Shown piece after piece: positions 15,041 to 22,944 of a stretch of 41,476 nucleotides of DNA. The DNA is from JALXDT01 sp964634755. GTDB lineage: Bacteria > Acidobacteriota > Aminicenantia > JAMOAD01. Both the position numbers and the translations under genes were made by a program. A model generated the notes under the pieces. The model ran no database searches and was not told the origin of the DNA. It worked only from the letters and a program-made list of their open reading frames with translations. How positions within the stretch are numbered: the first letter of the stretch is position 1; the number at the start of each line of letters is the position of its first letter. The DNA lies in contig CAZWJH010000011.1 of assembly GCA_964634755.1 (NCBI GenBank), positions 1 to 41,476 on the forward strand, given 5' to 3'.

Positions 15041-17122
15041 ATGAAAAGATTTAAATTAATAATAATTTCAATATTTGTTTTAACTTTAAGTTTGCAAGCT
15101 TATGTAGGCCCCGGTGCAGGGTTTGCTTTTTTGGGCTCATTTTTATTTGTTTTCTTGGCTTTTATAGTAGCCATATTTAACTTTATAACCTTTCCAATAA
15201 GAGCACTAATAAGATTTTTTAAAAGATACAAAGCCCTTAAAAATGCGAGAGTAAAGAGAGTTGTTATTTTAGGCTTTGACGGAATGGATTTTAGTCTGAC
15301 AGGGGAGTTAATCAAGAAAGGATTACTTCCTAACTTTAAGAAGCTTAAAGAAGAAGGTACTTTTGCTCCTTTAAGAAGTACAGAGCCTCCGATTTCACCT
15401 GTGGCATGGTCAACATTTGCAACGGGAGTAAATCCCGGGAAACACAATATTTTTGATTTTTTAACAAGAGATCCCAATACATATCTTCCGGCTCTTGCTT
15501 CAACGGAAATTATCCCCCCAAAAAAATATATTAACATAGGAAAGTACAAAATCCCTATTTCAAAACCTGTTATAGAATTATTGAGAAAAAGCAAAGCTTT
15601 CTGGAAAATAACAGGAGAGCACGGAATTTATTCATCTGTTCTAAGGGTTCCAATCACTTTCCCTCCTGAGAAATTTTACGGTAATATGACATCGGGTCTC
15701 GGAACACCGGACTTAAGAGGAACACAGGGAAGTTTTACATATATATCAGAAAAGAGTATGAATGAGGATTTTTCAATTTCAGACGGAGTCTCAGTTATTT
15801 TAGAAAAGTCGGAAGACGGGTTTATCGCAAAGATTCCCGGAACTGAACATCCGATGTTGAGGGAAAAGAAAAATCTTGAGGCTACAGTGAAAATAAGAAA
15901 GATAGATAAGGATAGAATTGAAGTTGAAACTTCAGGGAAAAAGCATATTTTAAAAAAAGGTAAGCTTTCTGAATGGACAAAACTTGAGTTTGGCTCAGGG
16001 CTTATTAAGGTGTCAGGAATTGCGAGGTGGTTTTTAATTGATACAGAGCCTTATCTTAAAATTTATCTTTCTCCGATAAATATTGACCCTGAAAAACCTG
16101 CAATGGATGTAAGCCATCCGAAGATATTTTCAGTTTATCTCTCAAAAATTTTTGGACCATTTGCAACATTGGGAATGGTTGAAGATACCTGGGCTTTAAA
16201 TGAAGGTCTTCTTTCGGAAGAAGGTTACCTTGATCAAGTTTACACTGCTCAGGAGGAGAGAGAAAGGATTTTCTGGGATACTTTTAAGAAGGTAAAAGAG
16301 GGACTTGTTGTGTCTGTTTTTGAATCTACGGACAGAATTCAGCATATGTTCTGGAGATATGTGAATAGCGAATCTCCTGCGCCAAAGTCGGGAACAAAAC
16401 CTGAAATAGTTAATGCAATCCAGATAGTTTATCAGAAAATGGACGAACTTGTGGGAAAAGTTCTTGAAGAATTGAGAAAAGATGATGCTCTTATTATTGT
16501 TTCTGATCATGGTTTTAACAGGTTTGACAGGGGCTTTAATGTGAACACTTGGCTTTATAAGGAAGGATATCTTGTTCTTAAAGAGGGAAAGACAAAAAGT
16601 GATAAGTGGTTTGCTGATGTTGATTGGAGTAAAACAAAAGCATACGGAACCGGATTGGGTGGAATATTTTTAAATATCAAGGGAAGAGAAAAGTATGGAA
16701 TTGTAGAGAGAGGGGAAGAGGCGGAAAAATTAAAGCAAGAGATAAAGAAAAAACTGGAAAATTTGAAAGATCCTAAGACAGGGGAAAAAGCAATGGATAT
16801 GGTATCCACAAGAGAAGAGATATATAAGGGAGCTTATGTTACCAATGCTCCTGATATTATTATGGGGTACGCAATTGGCTACAGAATTTCGTGGGAATCT
16901 GCTGTTGGAGAAGTTGGTGGGGATGTCTTTGTTGATAACACAAGAATGTGGAGCGGAGACCACTGCTTTACCTCAGAGACAGTACCTGGTATATTTTTTT
17001 CAAACAAAAAGATTAACAGAAATGATCCTACCCTTGCCGATATTTCTCCGTCTGTTCTCTCTCTTTTCGGAATCAAGATTCCGGCATTTATTGATGGGAG
17101 AGATCTGGAGGTAGGAAAATGA
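15041..17122 (+). CDS. Membrane-anchored alkaline-phosphatase-superfamily enzyme (type I phosphodiesterase-like), copy 1
   Basis: A 693-residue enzyme of the type I phosphodiesterase/nucleotide pyrophosphatase fold, COG3379-like. A signal-like helix (4-19) and a second hydrophobic segment (about 27-55) place the catalytic domain outside the membrane. Metal and catalytic positions are intact: FDGMD at 79-83, PPISPVAW with candidate nucleophile Ser121, STFATG, Asp431 and His435 in STDRIQH, Asp489-His490 in SDHGF, and GDH at 639-641. A beta-rich insert lies at about 230-340. I chose the ATG at 15041 over a GTG five codons earlier because the -10 box lies just upstream of it. It overlaps the next gene by ATGA. 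The substrate is unknown: phosphodiester, pyrophosphate or lipid-linked phosphate are all possible. Confidence 0.88.
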   Translation: MKRFKLIIISIFVLTLSLQAYVGPGAGFAFLGSFLFVFLAFIVAIFNFITFPIRALIRFFKRYKALKNARVKRVVILGFDGMDFSLTGELIKKGLLPNFKKLKEEGTFAPLRSTEPPISPVAWSTFATGVNPGKHNIFDFLTRDPNTYLPALASTEIIPPKKYINIGKYKIPISKPVIELLRKSKAFWKITGEHGIYSSVLRVPITFPPEKFYGNMTSGLGTPDLRGTQGSFTYISEKSMNEDFSISDGVSVILEKSEDGFIAKIPGTEHPMLREKKNLEATVKIRKIDKDRIEVETSGKKHILKKGKLSEWTKLEFGSGLIKVSGIARWFLIDTEPYLKIYLSPINIDPEKPAMDVSHPKIFSVYLSKIFGPFATLGMVEDTWALNEGLLSEEGYLDQVYTAQEERERIFWDTFKKVKEGLVVSVFESTDRIQHMFWRYVNSESPAPKSGTKPEIVNAIQIVYQKMDELVGKVLEELRKDDALIIVSDHGFNRFDRGFNVNTWLYKEGYLVLKEGKTKSDKWFADVDWSKTKAYGTGLGGIFLNIKGREKYGIVERGEEAEKLKQEIKKKLENLKDPKTGEKAMDMVSTREEIYKGAYVTNAPDIIMGYAIGYRISWESAVGEVGGDVFVDNTRMWSGDHCFTSETVPGIFFSNKKINRNDPTLADISPSVLSLFGIKIPAFIDGRDLEVGK

Positions 17123-19092
17123 AAAGAAGAGAATTTTTAAAGTTAAGCGGGTTCCTTTTAACTTTTCCCTCTGTTTTTACCCGCTCTTTAAAAGGTGAAA
17201 AGTTATATAATAAAGTTTTAATAATAGGTTTTGATGGCATGGATCCGAAAATTGCAATGAATTTGGTAATGCAGGGGAAAATGCCCAATTTGAGAAATTT
17301 TCTGAACTCTCAAGGTACACTTTCAAAAATGCTGTCAACACCACCACCTGCAAGTCCAGTAGCATGGGCAAGTTTTACCACAGGAAGGGATCCAGGAGCT
17401 CACGGAATTTTTGACTTTATACATAGAGATCCAGAAACATATATCCCTAAGTTTTCAATTGCCGATGCTGTTCCCCCTGAAAAATTTTTGAAATTGGGAA
17501 GCTATAAAATCCCTCTTGATAGTGGAGATGTGCTTTTGAACAGAAAGACAAAACCATTCTGGGATTATATCCAGGATAAAGAAATTGAGGCAACTGTTTT
17601 TAAAATCCCATCAAATTACCCTCCTTCTGACATGAGATTCGGAAGGGCGCTTTCCGGGATGGGAACTCCCGATGTTTTGGGTGGTTATGGCACATACACT
17701 CTGTACACTACGGATGAGGATGAAGCGAGAAAGGAATACTCAGGTGCTAATGTGTCTTATGCTTACTTTGATGAGAAGAGTATGCTTGAAGGAGAGATAG
17801 AGGGCCCTCCTAATGCTCTTAAAGAGGATGGAGAACCTACTATTGCCGAATTTAAGGCTTACTGGGATAGAAATCACAAAACTGCAAGAATTGATATTCA
17901 GGGAAAAGAGCTCTATCTTAAAGAGGGGGATTTTAGCAAATGGATAGAAATTGAGTTTGATATAATCCCGAATATAAAAAGTATAAAAGCAATAGTGAGA
18001 TTCTATCTTTTGGATGCTCACGATAAATTCAGGCTATATATTTCTCCTCCTTCAATAGATCCTGCTGATCCTGCACAGCCTATAAGTTCTCCAGATAATT
18101 ACAGCAAAGAGCTGGTTGAAAAAGTTGGTCTTTATCATACTCTCGGGCTTCCCGCTGATACAAAGGCATTGAGTAATGAAACTTTTAAAATGGAGAACTT
18201 TTTGGTTCAGGCAAATACAATACTTGATGAAAGCAGGAAGATTTTTGAATATGAGCTTTCAAGATTTAATTCTTTGAAAAGAGGCTTGCTCTTTTTCTAT
18301 TTCTCAAGCCTTGATCAGGGCTCTCATATGCTCTGGTCATTGAGAGATCTGGAGCATCCTTTCTATCATCCAGATGTAGCAAAAGAATTTGGGGATCAAG
18401 TTGAACTTCTCTACCTCGAATTTGATAAAATAATTGGAAAAACATTAAAATCCGTTCCAAAAAATACTCCAATAATTATTCTTTCAGACCATGGTTTTAA
18501 TAGTTTCAGAAGAAGGGTTAATGTTAACAGAATTTTGTATGAAGGCGGATTTTTAAAATTGAACACCAATGAATTTCCGGCTTCAATTTTGGAAGAGGCA
18601 AATTGGGATGAAACAAAGGCCTATGCAATAGGACTTAACGGTTTATATCTCAATTTAAAAGGTAGAGAATCAAATGGTATTGTTGCACCCGAAGACAAAA
18701 GAGCAGTTCTTGAGGGTATAAAAAAACTTTTGCTATCTTATAAAGATCCTAAGACAGGTGATCCAGCAATTACAAGGGTTTTTATAACTGATGATGTCTT
18801 TGCCCATGATAATCCTAAGGTTATGCCTGATATAATTGTAGGCTTTAATCATCTTTACAGAGTTGACAATGATTCGGCTCTCGGTACTTTGGGGAAGGAG
18901 GCCATTACAGATAATCTTGATTGGTGGGCAGGAGATCACTGCATTGATCCTCATTTTGTTATGGCAAGTTTGATTACAAATGTTAGAATAGATAGAAAGA
19001 GAACACCTGTTATTTGGGATCTTGCTCCCACTGTACTTAAGCTTTTTGGTATTGAAATACCCTCTGATATGAGAGGGAAAAGTTTGATTTAG
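17119..19092 (+). CDS. Tat-exported alkaline-phosphatase-superfamily enzyme, copy 2
   Basis: A 657-residue paralogue of the preceding gene, with the same motif order: FDGMD at 38-42, PPPASPVAW with candidate nucleophile Ser79, SFTTG, Asp399 and His403 in LDQGSH, SDHGF at 456-460, and GDH at 605-607. All metal ligands are kept. The N-terminus is different: MKRREFLKLSG, a twin-arginine pattern followed by a hydrophobic stretch, suggesting export in folded form by Tat, whereas copy 1 is membrane-anchored. The middle insert (about 215-330) is longer and more acidic. The ATGA overlap with copy 1 implies coupled translation. The two may work in sequence on one substrate or on different ones. Function beyond hydrolase or transferase chemistry cannot be stated. 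Confidence 0.87.
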   Translation: MKRREFLKLSGFLLTFPSVFTRSLKGEKLYNKVLIIGFDGMDPKIAMNLVMQGKMPNLRNFLNSQGTLSKMLSTPPPASPVAWASFTTGRDPGAHGIFDFIHRDPETYIPKFSIADAVPPEKFLKLGSYKIPLDSGDVLLNRKTKPFWDYIQDKEIEATVFKIPSNYPPSDMRFGRALSGMGTPDVLGGYGTYTLYTTDEDEARKEYSGANVSYAYFDEKSMLEGEIEGPPNALKEDGEPTIAEFKAYWDRNHKTARIDIQGKELYLKEGDFSKWIEIEFDIIPNIKSIKAIVRFYLLDAHDKFRLYISPPSIDPADPAQPISSPDNYSKELVEKVGLYHTLGLPADTKALSNETFKMENFLVQANTILDESRKIFEYELSRFNSLKRGLLFFYFSSLDQGSHMLWSLRDLEHPFYHPDVAKEFGDQVELLYLEFDKIIGKTLKSVPKNTPIIILSDHGFNSFRRRVNVNRILYEGGFLKLNTNEFPASILEEANWDETKAYAIGLNGLYLNLKGRESNGIVAPEDKRAVLEGIKKLLLSYKDPKTGDPAITRVFITDDVFAHDNPKVMPDIIVGFNHLYRVDNDSALGTLGKEAITDNLDWWAGDHCIDPHFVMASLITNVRIDRKRTPVIWDLAPTVLKLFGIEIPSDMRGKSLI

Positions 19093-19101
19093 GAGGTTAA
19101 A

Positions 19102-19290
19102 ATGTTTGGAAAAAAGGTGAAATTAAGCAAAGAAGTTTATGAAAAAGCTGAAGCTCTTATGGAAATCAGAGGATACTCTTCAATGGAAGAACTTATAAAT
19201 CATCTTATTGAAAAAGAATTTCAAGAGATAAAAGAAGAGGGAGATGAAGAGGCAATAGAAAAATTAAAAGGATTAGGATATATTTCATAA
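19102..19290 (+). CDS. Small RHH-like protein with LKGLGYIS tail
   Basis: A 62-residue protein, preceded by AGGAGG. Residues 5-40 look like a ribbon-helix-helix domain: a basic strand KKVKLSKEVYEKAEAL, then GYSSMEELINHLIEKEF. A charged linker leads to a C-terminal KLKGLGYIS. RHH proteins are usually dimeric DNA-binding repressors or antitoxins, but no toxin gene is adjacent. LxxLGYI tails are familiar at the C-terminus of bacterial sulfatases of the same superfamily as the two upstream enzymes, which may be coincidence. It sits between the phosphodiesterases and a membrane protein that starts directly after its stop. It could be an autoregulator of the cassette or a structural partner; neither is shown. 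Confidence 0.75.
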   Translation: MFGKKVKLSKEVYEKAEALMEIRGYSSMEELINHLIEKEFQEIKEEGDEEAIEKLKGLGYIS

Positions 19291-20127
19291 ATGGCAAAGT
19301 TTAATCTTTTTGTGACAAAACTTTTTGATTATATCTTATATCCATTCTCTTTTCTGAATCCTCTTTGGGCTGTTTTTTTTCTTAGCTTTGTCTCTTCAAT
19401 AGTGGTTCTTGTTATTTACAAAGCTGTTTCAAGTCCGGATAAAATTAAAGATGCAAAAGATAAGATAAAAGGACATATACTTGCAATAAGAATTTACAGA
19501 GACCACTGGAAGGTATTGCTTGTCTCTTTTTTTAAAAGTCTTTTTTATACTATTAAATACTTTACACTGAATTTTTTCCCTATTATCTTCATTCTCCCGA
19601 TTCTGTTCTTTGTTTTTGCTCAGATGGAAGTAAGGTATGGTTACAGGCCTTTTGTCAAGGGAGAGAAGGCAATTGTCAAGGTAAGATTCACGGATGATTT
19701 TGATCTTGAAACCTCTACTATTAATTTAATTAAAAAAGATTATGTCAAAGAGGAAATCCCTCCTGTGTTTGTCTATGCTTTGAATGAGGCAGATTATGTG
19801 TTAAAAGTGGATAAGAACAGCTCTTTTGTCTTGAGTTTTGAAGTGAATGGGACAGAGTATGAGAAGAAGTTTTCCGTACTTCCAAAAGCAGGAAATAAAT
19901 CCGAAGCTTTAGGGATTAAAACATTTTTCATATCAAACCCGGAAGTTTTTCTCTATCCTGCGGAGAACAAAATTAAAGATAGTTCCGAGGTAAGGTACAT
20001 TTACACAAAATACCCCTCTTACAGGATAAATTTTTTGGGAATAAAGCTCCATTGGTTATGGCACTATCTTTTGTGGACTCTTATCATAGTGTTAACTCTT
20101 AAAAACAAGTTCGGAGTGGAATTTTAA
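19291..20127 (+). CDS. Oxa1/EMC3/DUF106-like membrane protein with extracytoplasmic domain
   Basis: A 278-residue protein starting with the ATG directly after the previous stop. It has a membrane helix at about 24-44 after a NPLW start, a charged helical hairpin at about 48-85 (SPDKIKDAKDKIKGH), a second helix at about 92-113, a beta-rich domain of about 130 residues (115-245), and a final helix at about 252-272. The helix, coiled-coil, helix order with the SSPDKIKDAK segment resembles archaeal DUF106 and EMC3/TMCO1, members of the YidC/Oxa1 insertase superfamily. In those families no large domain separates the second and third helices. I infer this similarity from pattern only. Its tight linkage to two exported enzymes suggests a role in their placement or in handling their substrate. 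Confidence 0.6.
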   Translation: MAKFNLFVTKLFDYILYPFSFLNPLWAVFFLSFVSSIVVLVIYKAVSSPDKIKDAKDKIKGHILAIRIYRDHWKVLLVSFFKSLFYTIKYFTLNFFPIIFILPILFFVFAQMEVRYGYRPFVKGEKAIVKVRFTDDFDLETSTINLIKKDYVKEEIPPVFVYALNEADYVLKVDKNSSFVLSFEVNGTEYEKKFSVLPKAGNKSEALGIKTFFISNPEVFLYPAENKIKDSSEVRYIYTKYPSYRINFLGIKLHWLWHYLLWTLIIVLTLKNKFGVEF

Positions 20128-20142
20128 TAGTTAAATTAAATA

Positions 20143-20766
20143 GTGAAGGGAAAGGTTTTACTTGGAATAGGGCTGGCTTTTCTTTTATGGTTTATCACTT
20201 TTTATCTTAAACCTGCTAATTTTTGGTTTTTAATGGGTTTTTCAACTTTTCTTCTTTTAATTTTTGTTTTTGTCTCTGATAAAAAAATCTTCTTTAAGTT
20301 AAAACCTGGGCCAAAATCATTTTTTTATGGCTTGCTCTCAGCTATCTTATTATACAGTGTTTTTTATATTGGGAATTTGTTTCTCAAATACATAGCCACT
20401 TTTAATCTTTTAAAAAATAGAAAGATTTTCATAGAAAATATTTATGCAAATAAAGGAAATTTTTCACCCATTTTTATCTCTCTGTTAATAATTTTTCCCA
20501 TAGCTTTTGGTGAGGAGATTTTCTGGAGAGGTTTTCTTCAGAAGAATTTGAGTAATATTATTGGTAAGTGGAAAGCTCTTTTTGTTACTGTATTTTTTTA
20601 TTCTATGGTTCATGTATTTTCCTTAAACCCAATACTTATGCTTGCGGCCCTTGTTTGCGGGGGCTTTTGGGGAGTGCTTTATTTGTATACTAAAGATATA
20701 AAAATAGTACTGATTTCTCATATTATATGGGATTTGATTATTTTTGTAATTTTCCCTATTTTATGA
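20143..20766 (+). CDS. CPBP-family intramembrane metalloprotease (Abi/CAAX-like)
   Basis: A 207-residue multi-helix membrane protein with the CPBP (PF02517-type) motifs: GEEIFWRG (motif 1, EExxxR) at about 126-133, FYSMVH (motif 2, FxxxH) about 25 residues later, and SHIIWD (motif 3, HxxxD) near the C-terminus. These Glu and His residues form the metal-dependent active site in Rce1-type proteases. Bacterial members act in bacteriocin immunity, protein processing or as partners of envelope systems. The start is GTG 15 bases after the preceding stop, without a clear Shine-Dalgarno, so it is probably translated by re-initiation. It closes the phosphodiesterase cassette. The substrate is unknown. 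Confidence 0.85.
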   Translation: MKGKVLLGIGLAFLLWFITFYLKPANFWFLMGFSTFLLLIFVFVSDKKIFFKLKPGPKSFFYGLLSAILLYSVFYIGNLFLKYIATFNLLKNRKIFIENIYANKGNFSPIFISLLIIFPIAFGEEIFWRGFLQKNLSNIIGKWKALFVTVFFYSMVHVFSLNPILMLAALVCGGFWGVLYLYTKDIKIVLISHIIWDLIIFVIFPIL

Positions 20767-20832
20767 CGACTGTTTAAATTTGGTTTTTATTTTTTTTAAT
20801 AAATATTATTTGATTTTAGTAATAAAGTTTAC

Positions 20833-20861
20833 TTCATTTTTTATGTTTTTTTTGGTATTAT
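20833..20861 (+). promoter_or_regulatory. Promoter of the FecR-GGDEF-mre operon, apparently leaderless
   Basis: TTCATT (20833-20838), 17 bases, then TATTAT (20856-20861), ending 6 bases before the GTG at 20868. No Shine-Dalgarno is present. It sits in a 101-base gap rich in A and T; the -35 is weak. Confidence 0.45.
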
Positions 20862-20867
20862 AAAAGA

Positions 20868-22013
20868 GTGAAGAAGATATTAAGAATTTTTGTCGCAATT
20901 AGTGTATTTATTTTTGTGGGGTTTTTTATTTACAGCAGTGTATCAGGAAGTAGTGTCTTCAATAGTTTTGATATTGACACAAAAGGTGCGTATCTTATTT
21001 CTCAAGTTGGTAAAATCCTGTTAAATGATTCTGATGAAATAAATGTGACTCCTTTTTCATTAAGAAATGGAACAAAACTAAGCTCTTCTGCTAAAAGTGG
21101 AGGTCTTATTGTTTTGGGGACAGGAGAAGAATTAGGCTTAAGTGAGAATTCGGAAATCATAATCCTTTCCAACAGAAAGATTAAGTTATTGAAAGGAGAA
21201 TTAAAGTTTTTAACTCCAACAAATGATGCACTTTTTGTTTTGTGGGACAATTATAGCTTCAGAGTAAGAGATAAGACAGTATTTTTAGTAAAAGAGATAA
21301 AGAAGAGAAGAAATCAGGTAGAGTATCGACTTGTAATTAAGATTTGTGGGCGTCCAGTAAAAGCAAATATTGATGGCGGTAAGGTACTCTTGAATGGTTC
21401 TCAATACCTCCTTGATTCTTCCGGAATTATATCCGAATTCCAGATGATAAAAGCTCCTGAGTTGAAAGAGCCTGTTGATAAAAAAAATATTAGTATTGAT
21501 GAAGGAAGTAATATTGTATTTAAGTGGAACAGGGTTGTAGAGGCAAATTCTTACAATTTTTATTTTTCTTACAACCCTATCTTTTTGAATTCAAGATTAA
21601 TAAATATAAGAAAAAGTTTCACCACTATAAATATTACAGATTTTAAAGAATCTCCTGTTTTTTGGAAAGTTTGTAGTGTGGATAGGATTAATAGAGAGGG
21701 GTTGTGTTCAGAACCCTTTAAGTTTCATATAAAAAACTTAATCCAAATTTTGCAATTATGGAAAAATCCTCCTAAACTAAAAATAGAAGGCCCTCTTACT
21801 CCAACAGGAAATCTTGTAATAATAAAAGGCTCTACTGATTTAGGTGTTAATTTGACTATAAATGGAGAAGAGGTAAATGTGGATTCATCTGGGAATTTTA
21901 TGCATATTCTAAGATTTAATACTATTGGGGAGCATAGTATAAGGATAGTGGCAAGAAACCTTTCCGGAGCAGAAAAAGTCTTTACAAAGAATGTAATAAT
22001 CTACGAAAAATGA
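20868..22013 (+). CDS. FecR-like envelope protein with Fn3/Ig-like domains
   Basis: A 381-residue exported protein with an N-terminal membrane or signal helix (about 4-25). Residues 40-190 have a FecR-type pattern: QVGKILLND, LRNGTKLSSSAKSGGLIVLG, then GELKFLTPTND. A central segment (about 205-290) reads like an Fn3 domain, with FKWNRVVEANSYNFYFSYN and PVFWKVCSVD. The C-terminal segment (about 305-380) looks like a small Ig-like sandwich, with VIIKGSTDLGVNLTINGEEV. FecR-domain proteins are often periplasmic signalling or scaffold parts. The GTG start has a -10 box just upstream. It overlaps the GGDEF gene by ATGA, so it may feed a signal to that enzyme; this is inference from position. Confidence 0.75.
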   Translation: MKKILRIFVAISVFIFVGFFIYSSVSGSSVFNSFDIDTKGAYLISQVGKILLNDSDEINVTPFSLRNGTKLSSSAKSGGLIVLGTGEELGLSENSEIIILSNRKIKLLKGELKFLTPTNDALFVLWDNYSFRVRDKTVFLVKEIKKRRNQVEYRLVIKICGRPVKANIDGGKVLLNGSQYLLDSSGIISEFQMIKAPELKEPVDKKNISIDEGSNIVFKWNRVVEANSYNFYFSYNPIFLNSRLINIRKSFTTINITDFKESPVFWKVCSVDRINREGLCSEPFKFHIKNLIQILQLWKNPPKLKIEGPLTPTGNLVIIKGSTDLGVNLTINGEEVNVDSSGNFMHILRFNTIGEHSIRIVARNLSGAEKVFTKNVIIYEK

Positions 22014-22942
22014 TAAAAAGCAAAAATTACTTTAAAGTATTTTACGATATAGTAAGTGATGGAATTTCTACAGAAGATTTAAATGATATGATTTTCAAGA
22101 TTGAAAAGAAGATGTGTAAACAATTCTCGCTTTCCTCTATTTCTCTATATTATGATACAAGCGGTTTTTATTTTAATTTTAATTGCAATTGTAAGCATAA
22201 AACATTGGAATTTAAACATGTAAAGAAAAGTGCAATTGATTTTCCAAATGATTTGATTGTTGAAAAAGTTGAAAATGTTTTTGTCTATAAATTCCCGTTT
22301 AGGTCCAAGGTGGATTCAATAGAAGCTTTTGTTGAACTCAGACGAAAAAATGGTTTTTCCGAAGATGAGTTAGAAGGAACAAAACTTTTGATTAAATCTA
22401 TCTTTCTTTATTTCTTAAGATTGTACAAAGCAAAGCGGTTATCTCTTCACGATGAGTTAACTGGTTTGTATAACAATAGATATTTGAGAGAATATTTAAG
22501 ACAGGAAAGTATCAGAGCTTTAAGATATAATACGAAGTTCTCTATTATTTTCCTTGATTTGGATGGTTTAAAAGATATTAATGATTCTTATGGCCATATT
22601 TATGGGGCGAAAACCTTAAAAGAGCTTGGAAGTTTATTAAAAGAATATACTAGGTCTTCGGATGTTGTCGGGAGGTTCGGAGGAGACGAGTTTATAATAG
22701 TAATTTTTGGGGCAAGTAAAAGAGAGGCTAAAATTGTAGCTGAACGATTGAGAAAAAAGATTAAAAAGAATATTTTTTTAAAAGATGAAGATTATAATGT
22801 AAAACTAACAGCGAGCTTTGGAATAGCATCTTTTCCTGAGGATGCAACTAATGTGGATGAATTGATAAATAAAGCTGATAAGGCAATGTACAAAGTTAAA
22901 AAAGCGGGGAAAGACGGGGTCCAATGTTATGAGGAGGAATAA
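22010..22942 (+). CDS. Diguanylate cyclase (GGDEF domain)
   Basis: A 310-residue cytoplasmic protein that should make cyclic di-GMP from two GTP. The catalytic domain begins at HDELTGLYNNRYL (about residue 145), followed by FLDLDGLKDINDSYGH and an intact GGDEF at 224-228. An RxxD inhibitory site (RSSD, 215-218) lies five residues before it, so product inhibition is expected. The C-terminal ASFGIASFPEDATN and KADKAMYKVKKAGKDG are typical. The first 140 residues hold an unassigned sensor-like domain with a CNCKH cysteine pair and no membrane helix. It overlaps the FecR-like gene and ends 2 bases before mreB, placing c-di-GMP synthesis inside the shape operon. Confidence 0.92.
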   Translation: MIKSKNYFKVFYDIVSDGISTEDLNDMIFKIEKKMCKQFSLSSISLYYDTSGFYFNFNCNCKHKTLEFKHVKKSAIDFPNDLIVEKVENVFVYKFPFRSKVDSIEAFVELRRKNGFSEDELEGTKLLIKSIFLYFLRLYKAKRLSLHDELTGLYNNRYLREYLRQESIRALRYNTKFSIIFLDLDGLKDINDSYGHIYGAKTLKELGSLLKEYTRSSDVVGRFGGDEFIIVIFGASKREAKIVAERLRKKIKKNIFLKDEDYNVKLTASFGIASFPEDATNVDELINKADKAMYKVKKAGKDGVQCYEEE

Positions 22943-22944
22943 AG

